This document shows positions 36,831 through 44,918 of a stretch of 64,000 bases of DNA, piece after piece. Each line of letters opens with the position of its first letter. Position 1 is the first letter of the stretch. The position numbers and the translations under genes were made by a program. Below the pieces are notes generated by a model. The model saw nothing but the letters and a program-made list of their open reading frames with translations. It was not told the DNA's origin and searched no databases. Source of the stretch: CBFIJI01 sp965662885 (GTDB taxonomy: Bacteria; Bacteroidota; Bacteroidia; Flavobacteriales; Flavobacteriaceae); contig CBFIJI010000001.1 of NCBI GenBank assembly GCA_965662885.1, positions 91,453 through 155,452 of the forward strand. Reading direction: 5' to 3'.

Positions 36831-38369
36831 ATGAAACCAACCACACGAATTACACTAATTTCTCTTGCCGTCTCTTTAGGAGGCTTTCTTTTTGGCTTTG
36901 ACGCCTCGGTCATTTCCGGGGTCATAAAATACATTACACCATTGTATGACCTCAATGAGGTTCAATTAGGATGGGTGGTGAGTTCTCCTGCTTTTTCAGC
37001 CATGTTTGCCATGCTCATTTCTGGACGATTAAGTGATCGTTATGGGCGCAAAAATATTTTAATTGCCATTGCTTTCCTCTATGCTGTCTCTGCCTTATTG
37101 TCGGCTATTACCCCTTCCGCCAACTTGTTAATAGTTGCGAGAATGCTGGGTGGAATTGCTTTTGGTGGGGCTTTGGTTTTGGCACCGGTTTATATTGCTG
37201 AAATTGCACCACCAGCCTCTCGTGGACGGATGGTTTCCATACAACAGCTCAACATTGTTTTGGGTTTTTCGGTGGCTTATTTTAGTAACTATTTGTTATT
37301 AAAAAACGCTTCTGCCGATGATCTTATTTTTCAAATGGATGTTTGGCGGGTGATGTTAGGAATTGAATTTTTCCCTGCCATTATCTATTTTGCTTTGTTA
37401 TTTTTTATTCCTAAAAGTCCCCGATGGTTGTATATGAAAGGAAAAAAAGATACGGCTAAAAAGCTTTTAGGGGAATTGTTTGGGACGGAAGAAAGTCGTG
37501 AACAGTTTTCTGCTATTGAACAAAGTTTGACGGCGAAAGGCGAGGTAAAATCTGGGATTAAAGACTTGTTCGGAAATAAAAAATTACACGCCATCCTTTG
37601 GATTGCTTTTATTTTGGGTATTCTTCAGCAAATTACAGGAATTAATGCCATTTTCTTTTATGCAACTTCCATATTTGAACAAACTGGAATAGGAACGGAT
37701 GCTTCTTTTGCACAAGCTGTTCTAGTGGGGATCATTAATGTCATTTTTACAGTTGTTGCCATGGTGGTTATTGATCGTTTTGGTCGACGTCCGCTCTTGT
37801 TGGTTGGACTTGTCGGGATTGCCTTGAGTATGTTGATTACGTCTTATGGCTTTTCTAAGGCAACATATACACTTTCCTTAGAGGAATTGACGTATTTGAC
37901 CGCCGAAGAAAAAACCCAATTAACTGTTGTTGATGGGACCACCTATTCTTCTGATTTAGCATTTAAAGCAGTGGTTAAGGAGCAATTGAGTCCTCAGGTT
38001 TATCGTGCCAAGGAGAGTGAATTGATTCAATCGGCAATTCAGGTGAATCCGTATCTTATTTTAGCAGGGATTTTAGGTTTTGTGGCATCTTTTGCCCTTT
38101 CCTTAGGTCCTGTCATGTGGGTGTTGTTGTCGGAAATTTTCCCCAACCGTTTTCGAGGGATTGCTATTTCTGTGGTGGGATTTGTCAATTCATTTACCAG
38201 TTGGGTGATACAGTTTGTTTTCCCAATTGAATTGGCAACTTTAGGGAATACTGTGACCTATGCCCTCTTTGCAGGCTTTGCTATTTTAGGGTGGGTATAT
38301 TTATATCGTAAACTCCCAGAAACTAAAGGGAAATCCTTGGAAGAATTAGAGCAGCAGTTCCAGCAGTAA
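36831..38369 (+). CDS. MFS sugar porter (SP family)
   Basis: The 512-residue protein has 12 helices and all main sugar-porter signatures: GGFLFGFDASVISG in TM1, GRLSDRYGRK in loop 2-3, PKSPRWL after TM6, QQITGINAIFFY in TM7, DRFGRRP in loop 8-9 and LPETKGKSLEE after TM12. Extra sequence of about 55 residues (roughly 345-400, ATYTLSLEE to IQSAIQVN) sits between TM9 and TM10. I recall such insertions in Bacteroidota members. It probably imports a hexose or pentose with protons. No sugar catabolic genes are adjacent. Confidence 0.9.
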   Translation: MKPTTRITLISLAVSLGGFLFGFDASVISGVIKYITPLYDLNEVQLGWVVSSPAFSAMFAMLISGRLSDRYGRKNILIAIAFLYAVSALLSAITPSANLLIVARMLGGIAFGGALVLAPVYIAEIAPPASRGRMVSIQQLNIVLGFSVAYFSNYLLLKNASADDLIFQMDVWRVMLGIEFFPAIIYFALLFFIPKSPRWLYMKGKKDTAKKLLGELFGTEESREQFSAIEQSLTAKGEVKSGIKDLFGNKKLHAILWIAFILGILQQITGINAIFFYATSIFEQTGIGTDASFAQAVLVGIINVIFTVVAMVVIDRFGRRPLLLVGLVGIALSMLITSYGFSKATYTLSLEELTYLTAEEKTQLTVVDGTTYSSDLAFKAVVKEQLSPQVYRAKESELIQSAIQVNPYLILAGILGFVASFALSLGPVMWVLLSEIFPNRFRGIAISVVGFVNSFTSWVIQFVFPIELATLGNTVTYALFAGFAILGWVYLYRKLPETKGKSLEELEQQFQQ

Positions 38370-38425
38370 AGCATTAAAAAGGAATTTTTAGTCAGGTGTT
38401 GTTTAAGGATTTTTGAGGATCATTT

Positions 38426-39655
38426 TCATTTGCTGCCGTTATGGAAACTAAAAGTCAAGCCAGCATTGTTTTCAAGTCGTGCTAATAGGGCATCTCCCAT
38501 AGCTATTGAGGGGGTTATTACCCCTGCACTTGAAGTCAAGGGGTCTTTTGCGAGACATATGGCTGCTTCAGCAAGCATTTTTGAAGTAGAACCGTATCCA
38601 GGGTCTCGATCTCCAGTAACTTTTGCATATGCGGTGGAACCGTCCTCCATGGTGATATAAAACCGAAAGTTAAAATATCCTTCCGTTTGTTGTTTTGAGG
38701 AAGGACCTTCCCCCGGTTTGGGCAAATAGCTATCTACGATTTTTTTTAGAAAACTTCCTGGTTTTGCACCCATCACTACAGCAATGGGAAGAGTAGTACT
38801 CACTCCTTTGATTCGACCTTTTAATCCTTTCCCTGCAATAGAAGCTTCCTCATATTGAAAATCTTTTCCATAGGAATTACCGCTTAAGGCATTGCTTCTT
38901 CGGACAATTTTGGTGTTGATGGATGCCATCACAAAGGGAGCTATCCACGTATTGGAAACAGCGTCAAAAACAACACGTCTTAAATCGTGTTGATCCTTTC
39001 CCTTTTGCTCGTCTATAGGGTTAAGCCCATATGGATTATTTAATGTTTTATAGATTTTTTTATCTTTTCTTGCTTGAGCAATAACGTTACTAATACTCGC
39101 ATAGGTTCCACCACTGATCCTTCCACGCATTCCTGCCACACGCATTTTGATTATTTTTGCACGGCCTCTTTTTTGTGCTTTTGCTTCTTTTTGAATAAAA
39201 TAAACACCCAAATCAGAGGGAATCGAATCAAAGCCACAACAATGCACAATCTTAACGCCCTTCTCTTTTGCCGTTTGATGATGTTCATCAATCATTTGTC
39301 TGATCCATTGAACTTCCCCAGCCAAGTCACAATAGTGCGTATTGTTGTCAACACAAGCAGCCACAAGTTTTGAACCGTATTTAGCATAGGGACCTACAGT
39401 GGTGCAGAGCACTTTTGTCTGTTGTACCATTGCGGTCAAACTTTTAGGGTCATTACTATCAGCTACAATTAATGGAACGGTCTCATCGGCAACTGAAGTT
39501 CGAACGGCTTCTAGTTTTTTTATATTTCTCCCTGCCATAGCCCATTTGATGTCACCATCGCTACCGTATTTTTTAAATAAATAGGTGGCCACTAATTTCC
39601 CAGTAAAACCCGTGGCTCCCCAAAGAATGATATCAAATGTTTTAGACGAATGCAT
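38426..39655 (-). CDS. Saccharopine dehydrogenase-like / trans-acting enoyl reductase family protein
   Basis: A 409-residue protein with N-terminal Rossmann motif GATGFTGKL and the adjacent VGPYAKYGSKLVAACVDNNTHYCDLAGE segment, characteristic of the saccharopine dehydrogenase-like family. The HCCGFDSIPSDLG motif is strongly family-typical. In mycobacteria a related protein is a trans-acting enoyl reductase of lipid synthesis; the role here is unknown. It is 2 bases from the mutarotase-fold gene upstream, so the pair is likely an operon. Confidence 0.82.
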   Translation of the reverse strand: MHSSKTFDIILWGATGFTGKLVATYLFKKYGSDGDIKWAMAGRNIKKLEAVRTSVADETVPLIVADSNDPKSLTAMVQQTKVLCTTVGPYAKYGSKLVAACVDNNTHYCDLAGEVQWIRQMIDEHHQTAKEKGVKIVHCCGFDSIPSDLGVYFIQKEAKAQKRGRAKIIKMRVAGMRGRISGGTYASISNVIAQARKDKKIYKTLNNPYGLNPIDEQKGKDQHDLRRVVFDAVSNTWIAPFVMASINTKIVRRSNALSGNSYGKDFQYEEASIAGKGLKGRIKGVSTTLPIAVVMGAKPGSFLKKIVDSYLPKPGEGPSSKQQTEGYFNFRFYITMEDGSTAYAKVTGDRDPGYGSTSKMLAEAAICLAKDPLTSSAGVITPSIAMGDALLARLENNAGLTFSFHNGSK

Positions 39656-39657
39656 GT

Positions 39658-40545
39658 TTAGGTAATTTTATGAATATGATAGTTTCGTGACCATTTCGAG
39701 GTTTGACCAGGTTGAACAGCAATACGGTGAAACAATTCGGGACTGATTACGTGTTGCCATCCCCAAAGATTGATTTTATTTGTTTGAAAACTTCCTGTTT
39801 CGGAAATCCTTAGTTTATGTTTTAAATTGTTTATTTCCCATGCCGCTGTATGCTTTTTTCCACCACTTAGATCACTAAAAAAAAACGGCTTGCTTGGTGG
39901 TGCAACTACTGTAATATCCTGTTGTCCGATCAGTACTTTTTCTTCTGGATTGACAGTTTCTTTAAACGCTTGTGGCTGGATAAGAAAGGGGAATTTTAAG
40001 ACGGTATCTTTGCCCATAAGGTCGTGGTTGATTCCAATAAAATTATGGGTGTATTCTTCAGTCACTAGGTCTTTTTCTCCTGTATTTTTCAATTCATACT
40101 TTATATGGAAACCATTGAGATGGAGCTTAATGGTTTTTTGTAATGCATAGGCATAGCCTTTATTTTTTTCACCGCTACAGTCGATGATTATTTTATCGGT
40201 TGAGGTGTTTACCTTAAAGTTGGCCGGTTTTAGGGGGTAATCTTTATTGAAGTCATAGGGTGTGTTGGTTTCTTTTTTGAGGAGTCCAACACCAATTTTA
40301 TGAAACCATTCTCCGACTTTGGTAGCGTCGTATCCCAAGGCGCTGTCGATTCCAAATTCGTTGTAAAAGCCCTTGCCAAAAGCAGTTTCATTTTCTAAAG
40401 TTGGTTGTTCCAATGTGACCATATGTATTCCCTGAAATTTTAGCTGAGTAATTTTTCCAGTCCAATCAAAGCGTGTGCCTTGATAATTTTCTAAGGGCAG
40501 ATCAAAATGAATTTCAAGGTTTTTATTTTTAAGAAGATGTGGCAT
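39658..40545 (-). CDS. Galactose-mutarotase-fold protein
   Basis: The 295-residue sequence follows the aldose 1-epimerase/galactose mutarotase superfamily by pattern: beta-rich, with FGKGFYNEFGIDSALGYD, then THNFIGINHDLMGKD, and a C-terminal Trp/His-rich segment NLWGWQHVISPELFHRIAVQPGQ. The classical His-His-Glu set is not fully clear, so catalysis is uncertain. It is followed after 2 bases by the saccharopine-like gene. Confidence 0.65.
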   Translation of the reverse strand: MPHLLKNKNLEIHFDLPLENYQGTRFDWTGKITQLKFQGIHMVTLEQPTLENETAFGKGFYNEFGIDSALGYDATKVGEWFHKIGVGLLKKETNTPYDFNKDYPLKPANFKVNTSTDKIIIDCSGEKNKGYAYALQKTIKLHLNGFHIKYELKNTGEKDLVTEEYTHNFIGINHDLMGKDTVLKFPFLIQPQAFKETVNPEEKVLIGQQDITVVAPPSKPFFFSDLSGGKKHTAAWEINNLKHKLRISETGSFQTNKINLWGWQHVISPELFHRIAVQPGQTSKWSRNYHIHKIT

Positions 40546-40694
40546 ATTGGGTTGAAGATCGTATTTCCATTGAATTGGTGAAGCTGATTTTTTCTTCTTG
40601 TGAAACGAATATAGGAGTTTTATATGGACTCCGGCACAAACAAACTTGAAATCCTTTTTAGGAATGCTTACCTTTAAGTACTATATATTTTTAA

Positions 40695-41387
40695 ATGAAA
40701 AAACAACTTTTAAAATACCTTGCGGAGTTCATCATTATTGTAGCAGGGATATCTATTTCCTTTTATTTGGAAAAACAAAATGCATTGGCTTATAAAGATG
40801 AACTGAAAAACCAATCATTAGGGCGGATTCTCAATAATATAGAGGTCGACATTGAAGATTACGAATTCAATATAGCAGCCCATAAAATGGCGATTAAATC
40901 GGGAACTTGGCTGGTTAAACATTTACGTGATGATGCTATTAAATCAAAGGATAGTATTGGGTATCATCTAGGGATAGCCATAACGGTCAATACCATTTTT
41001 GTGGATAATCAAGAAGAATATCGAGGGCTTCAAAATTCCGGATTGATTGAGTTAATCGAAAATGAAGAGGTGGTAACCGCCCTTCAGAACAAGTACACGA
41101 ATCACAACTTTTATAAGCGATTAGAAGAGTTTATTATGGACAATAAAAAGTCGTTATTCGATTTTTTATTTAAACATACCCAACTTAAAACAAAAAAGCG
41201 TAATGCATTGGGGCTGCCTTATGACCGTGTGTTGATTGGGAAGGTTTATTTCCCCAATGAAGTTATTGAGCGTATTAATGAATCGACGACTTGGCATCAA
41301 TTTTACCTTGAAAGAATTGAAGCACAAATAAAAAAAGACGGGGCTCTTGTCGCTTTAATTAAGAAGGAAATCAATACTAAAGAATAG
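40695..41387 (+). CDS. DUF6090 family membrane-anchored protein
   Basis: A 230-residue protein with one N-terminal membrane segment (LLKYLAEFIIIVAGISISFYL), followed by a long helical, charged region. The start KYxxEFxxIxxGISISFxxE matches DUF6090, which is widespread in Flavobacteriaceae and often found in tandem copies. Function is unknown. It is divergent from the mutarotase-fold gene. Confidence 0.75.
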   Translation: MKKQLLKYLAEFIIIVAGISISFYLEKQNALAYKDELKNQSLGRILNNIEVDIEDYEFNIAAHKMAIKSGTWLVKHLRDDAIKSKDSIGYHLGIAITVNTIFVDNQEEYRGLQNSGLIELIENEEVVTALQNKYTNHNFYKRLEEFIMDNKKSLFDFLFKHTQLKTKKRNALGLPYDRVLIGKVYFPNEVIERINESTTWHQFYLERIEAQIKKDGALVALIKKEINTKE

Positions 41388-41401
41388 TTTTTTTAAAAAG
41401 C

Positions 41402-41704
41402 TTAGTGGTTTTTGTCGCTTGAGTAATTAATAAGCAATACGATTCCATCGTAGATAAGGATACAGATAAGCCCAAGGAGGACAACTCCTCCAATTGGAAT
41501 AGTGAAAAAGGTAAACCAAGGGAGTGTTCCCCAAAAACTATTACCTTCATTGATGGGTTTCCCTGTAAAAAATTCGGTCACTCCAGCACCGATCATTCCA
41601 ATGATAAAAGGACTAAAGGAAAGAAATCCGATAGCCAAGAGGAACAGCGGAAAGAGGAAGAGTTTCTTTTTAGTACTAAAAACAAGGGCTTTTTTTTTCT
41701 TCAT
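41402..41704 (-). CDS. Small membrane protein, unknown
   Basis: A 100-residue protein with a Lys-rich N-terminus (MKKKKALVFSTKKK) and two predicted helices (about 15-37 and 65-90), separated by a polar loop with GKPINEGNSFWG. It has no recognised domain. It is convergent with DUF6090 and starts 131 bases from the divergent lipoprotein gene at 41836. Length, sense bias and positive-inside topology support a real gene. Confidence 0.6.
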   Translation of the reverse strand: MKKKKALVFSTKKKLFLFPLFLLAIGFLSFSPFIIGMIGAGVTEFFTGKPINEGNSFWGTLPWFTFFTIPIGGVVLLGLICILIYDGIVLLINYSSDKNH

Positions 41705-41835
41705 TTCAATCAGTTCAGCGAAAGTATGTTACTGGCATTATAATTGTTTAGGTTTTTAGTGAATACAATACTATACATAATGATGGTATTGACCACAAAA
41801 GAACAACCATAATTAATCAATAACTATAATTTAAG

Positions 41836-42219
41836 ATGAAAAGATTTCAAGTACTCATATTCGCAACTGTTTTTTTTAGCTGCTCAAAGGGAACTCTTCC
41901 TGCGGATGATTTTTCGATCATAGGACGTTGGCATCTTGTTGGTTTTGAACAAACGGTAATGTATCAATTTACAGCATCTAAACGCCACACCCTTTATAGT
42001 ACGGATGGAACTTTTGGAGGTCTTGAGACAGCAATTCCCAATCCTAACGATTGGCAATTTGAAGGGGATATGATTGTAGTTGACCTGAATTTTGGGAACT
42101 TTTTAAGAGTTACTCCTAACTTTCGTTGTAACGGTGAAGTGGTAGATTTGATTAATGAAGATGGGGTAGTCAATACTACACTATTCCGAGAGGGATACAA
42201 TAGAAGTGCTTGCAACTGA
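41836..42219 (+). CDS. Small lipoprotein, lipocalin-like/META-like fold
   Basis: The 127-residue protein has a lipobox FFSC (Cys at about 16) and a short beta-rich domain with IIGRWHLVGFEQT and YSTDGTFGG, the common pattern of lipocalin-like or META-type envelope proteins in Bacteroidota. It has two further cysteines (about 98 and 126) that may pair. No function can be assigned. It is convergent with the ABM paralogue at 42328. Confidence 0.6.
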   Translation: MKRFQVLIFATVFFSCSKGTLPADDFSIIGRWHLVGFEQTVMYQFTASKRHTLYSTDGTFGGLETAIPNPNDWQFEGDMIVVDLNFGNFLRVTPNFRCNGEVVDLINEDGVVNTTLFREGYNRSACN

Positions 42220-42327
42220 TCTGCATTTTAAGGTAGCCACTTGAATCCTTAAAAAGGAGGCAACTTAATCTCTTTTATTATTATGGAAGGGGTGTTTTTT
42301 CATCTTCTGAACCATATAATTGTTAGG

Positions 42328-42786
42328 CTATGATCGACTAAATTTCCCCAAAGTTTTTCGATATATTGTCGGTAATTGAAAGGCTTCCATCGATTCTATC
42401 AATTTAAGAGAAGGGTCACCGTGCACATAAATTTTTTCAATGACAAAGTGTTCCATAAATGCAGAGAATTGTTTTTCCAAGATTCCTCCTTCCGCAACAT
42501 TGGCTGCATGCGTAATTAATGCGTCTGAGTTTTTGTAGCGTTCAATAAGGATGACTTTGTCCTCGCTTTTAAAAAAACCAAAGCCTAAAGATGTAGGTTC
42601 CACTTTTGCCACTTCTTGGCTGTAAAATTTCGAAAATACTTCTACTTCTTCTGCTGTTTTATCGTTCACAGTCATTTCAACGATAAAAATCAGCTCATCT
42701 TCAACAAAGGCCTTTTTTTCGATCTCTTTTTCTTGACAGGAAATTAAAGTAAGGAGGGCAATAGGAATCAAAAAGATTTTCTTCAT
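42328..42786 (-). CDS. ABM-domain (quinol monooxygenase-like) lipoprotein, second copy
   Basis: A 152-residue lipoprotein with lipobox LISC. The pattern DELIFIVEMTVND ... FGFFKSEDKVILIERYKNSD ... FVIEKIYVHGDPS parallels the protein at 36072-36527 over its length, so the two are paralogues about 6 kb apart on the same strand. The fold is a ferredoxin-like ABM domain. Function unknown. Confidence 0.7.
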   Translation of the reverse strand: MKKIFLIPIALLTLISCQEKEIEKKAFVEDELIFIVEMTVNDKTAEEVEVFSKFYSQEVAKVEPTSLGFGFFKSEDKVILIERYKNSDALITHAANVAEGGILEKQFSAFMEHFVIEKIYVHGDPSLKLIESMEAFQLPTIYRKTLGKFSRS

Positions 42787-42875
42787 GTTTTTTTGGTTTA
42801 TGATTTTTAAATATACTGGTTTTTACAATTAAAAAAAAGTCTTTATTAGGACTACTAAGTACGAAGATTTACCCT

Positions 42876-43154
42876 CTAATTTCCAGCGAATACTGATCCA
42901 AAAACTCCCACAGCCAATTCGGCCCAAATCATTAAAAATAGAAGATATAAAAGACTAATAAGCAACCATCGTTTAGTATTAGGTTTATTTTTTTTGATAA
43001 TAAATTTCGTTCCAAAGCCAACTAAAATCAATAAAAACCCCATGATGAAAAAGTCAAAAATGGACCAATTCACCTCTTCCGTAAACTGCATTGCTATTAA
43101 GGGGATTAGCAAGAGGGGGAGAAAACCAAAGGGGAGGAATTTTTTTTTTAACAT
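42876..43154 (-). CDS. Small three-helix membrane protein, unknown
   Basis: A 92-residue protein with three hydrophobic helices (about 5-22, 33-51, 62-86) and conserved-looking end WAELAVGVFGSVFAGN. I recall similar short proteins with a terminal W-A-E-L-A-V-G-x-F-G ... F-A-G signature in Bacteroidota, without a function. It is 89 bases upstream of the ABM lipoprotein gene on the same strand and could be cotranscribed. Confidence 0.65.
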   Translation of the reverse strand: MLKKKFLPFGFLPLLLIPLIAMQFTEEVNWSIFDFFIMGFLLILVGFGTKFIIKKNKPNTKRWLLISLLYLLFLMIWAELAVGVFGSVFAGN

Positions 43155-43260
43155 AACGAATAGATGTCCTTCAAGGTATTAATTTTTCCACAGCCAAAGA
43201 GGTATTAAAAGCGTTTATCAAATGAAATGATTTCAAAGGGTGTAATTGTGTTGAATACCC

Positions 43261-43965
43261 TTACGCTATTGCAATTTTTTTATAGCGGTCGCAATATACC
43301 ATTACGTCAAGTGATATCTCTTTATTTTTAGTTATACGCTTTAATTCATTAATCAACGGTGCTTGTGGATTTTCGATCTTAAAATAATTTTGAAAGGCAG
43401 TATATCTATTACTGTCGCTTAATAGGAGGTTTGATAGCTCCTCTGCTGAACAGTTAAAGTTCTTTTTTTCACTTAAATCATAAAGAGCTTTAATGGGAAA
43501 TGATGAATTACTGTTCAATTTTTTTTTGTGCTCATAAGCGGAGGGTTTTATGGTCAATTGAAAGTACTTTAAAATGGATTGATATTGAATATCAAAATCA
43601 CAACATATAATGGTTCCATCTTGTGCTAATTGCTCGATATGTTGATGTAATTGCTGTTGTTTTATATAGGGTAATACACCAAAATAACAAAGTAAATCAT
43701 AGTTGAAATTTAATATTGAATGATGGGATACGTAGTTGACTTTAGGGTGCTTTATGGCTTGTTTAAGCATTGCAGCACTGGTATCAATACCGATTACTTT
43801 ATGACAAAAATGGGAGAGGGCTATACTTGAATGACCAGTTCCGCAACCGATGTCTAAAGCCGTTAAAAACATCTCTTCCTTTAAGCAACTCTGCACAATA
43901 TCCAAATGAATGGGTGGTCTATACGCCCTATAATGTTTCGCAATAGTCTGATTATACACTTCCAT
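43261..43965 (-). CDS. Class I SAM-dependent methyltransferase
   Basis: The 234-residue protein has motif I ALDIGCGTGHSS (about 36-47), IGIDTSAAML as motif II, and NYDLLCYFGVLPYI as the post-motif strand, as in Methyltransf_25-type enzymes. The C-terminal half is a helical cap rich in Lys and Asn. Substrate unknown. It is divergent from the H-NOX operon across a 398-base regulatory region. Confidence 0.78.
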   Translation of the reverse strand: MEVYNQTIAKHYRAYRPPIHLDIVQSCLKEEMFLTALDIGCGTGHSSIALSHFCHKVIGIDTSAAMLKQAIKHPKVNYVSHHSILNFNYDLLCYFGVLPYIKQQQLHQHIEQLAQDGTIICCDFDIQYQSILKYFQLTIKPSAYEHKKKLNSNSSFPIKALYDLSEKKNFNCSAEELSNLLLSDSNRYTAFQNYFKIENPQAPLINELKRITKNKEISLDVMVYCDRYKKIAIA

Positions 43966-44363
43966 AGTAGTGCGCTAAAGGGGTGTTATTAAGGTTAAAA
44001 CAGCAACATATTTTGTTGTCTGGTATTTAATAAAGTAATATAAAATCATCATTACTACCAAAATCAAGCAAAAAAATAAATAAAAGAAGGCTTTTTAATC
44101 CACTTTAATTTTCATACTGATAAGCACCCTTAAAAGTGAATTTCTTCAAAGATGTGTATATTTGTAAAACAGTATGAAAATTTTCATGCTCAATTTGCTA
44201 TGACAAGTTAAATTAAAAATAATAAAATGTGTTTGCCTCATTAGCAAGATGTTTTTAGGTATAATCTAACTCAATAAATAATATAGTCTTTTAAACTAGC
44301 AAACTTAATTTAGCTTATTAGTATTCAATAATTTTTACATTACTTTTATAAAAAACTATAATT
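43966..44363. promoter_or_regulatory. Regulatory region upstream of the H-NOX operon
   Basis: This 398-base divergent space contains AATTTTCATACTG at 44107-44119 and its exact reverse complement CAGTATGAAAATT at 44170-44182. The second copy overlaps a 14-base perfect palindrome ATGAAAATTTTCAT (44174-44187). Between the copies lies TATATTTG (44157-44164), which fits the Bacteroidota -7 consensus TAnnTTTG. Its start site would fall near 44171, on the palindrome. No coding sequence was seen. Regulator unknown. Confidence 0.5.
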
Positions 44364-44903
44364 ATGTACGGAATGGTAAACAAGGCAATTCAAGACCTTG
44401 TAACAACTCAATTTGGGGAAGACAAATGGGACATCATAAAAGAAAAAGTTGGATTTGAAGACGGTTTTTTTATTAGCATGAAATCCTACCCCGATCAATT
44501 AACCTATGATTTGGTAGGAGCTGCATCGGAGACCTTAAATTTGGAAGCAAGCCAAGTGCTTGAAGCCTTTGGAGAATACTGGATTCTTTATACTGCAGAA
44601 GAAGGTTATGGCGAAATGCTTTCCCTATCTGGAGAAAATTTAAGTAGTTTTCTTTCCAACCTTAACATGCTACATGATCGCATCACACACATCATGCCCG
44701 ATTTGAAGCCGCCCAAATTTTCAGTAGAAGAACGTGCTGAAAATGATGTTTTATTAACCTATGAATCTGACCGTGAGGGCTTGACTTCCATGGTGGTTGG
44801 ACTTCTCAGAGGTTTGGGAAAACGCTTTGGGAAAAACTGTACCATCAAGCAAGTTGCGTTTCGTGAAGAAGCCAATAAAGATGTTTTTCAAGTCACTTGG
44901 TAA
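44364..44903 (+). CDS. H-NOX heme NO-sensor protein
   Basis: The 179-residue protein is a full-length H-NOX (HNOB) domain. Its proximal heme ligand is H104 (NLNMLHDRI), and the heme-propionate motif Y-x-S-x-R is at 133-137 (YESDR). It starts MYGMVNKAIQDLV, as is typical. The distal-pocket Tyr that stabilises O2 in some members does not appear in the corresponding helix, so it is probably NO-selective. It is 15 bases upstream of a histidine kinase gene, the standard partner of stand-alone bacterial H-NOX proteins, where NO-bound H-NOX usually inhibits kinase autophosphorylation. Confidence 0.93.
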   Translation: MYGMVNKAIQDLVTTQFGEDKWDIIKEKVGFEDGFFISMKSYPDQLTYDLVGAASETLNLEASQVLEAFGEYWILYTAEEGYGEMLSLSGENLSSFLSNLNMLHDRITHIMPDLKPPKFSVEERAENDVLLTYESDREGLTSMVVGLLRGLGKRFGKNCTIKQVAFREEANKDVFQVTW

Positions 44904-44918
44904 AATAAAAATAATTCA

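Noticed and set aside
41502..41759. 85-codon plus-strand frame with a Lys-rich C-terminus
   Set aside because: Antisense to the small membrane protein at 41402-41704, which has proper helices and a Lys-rich N-terminus.
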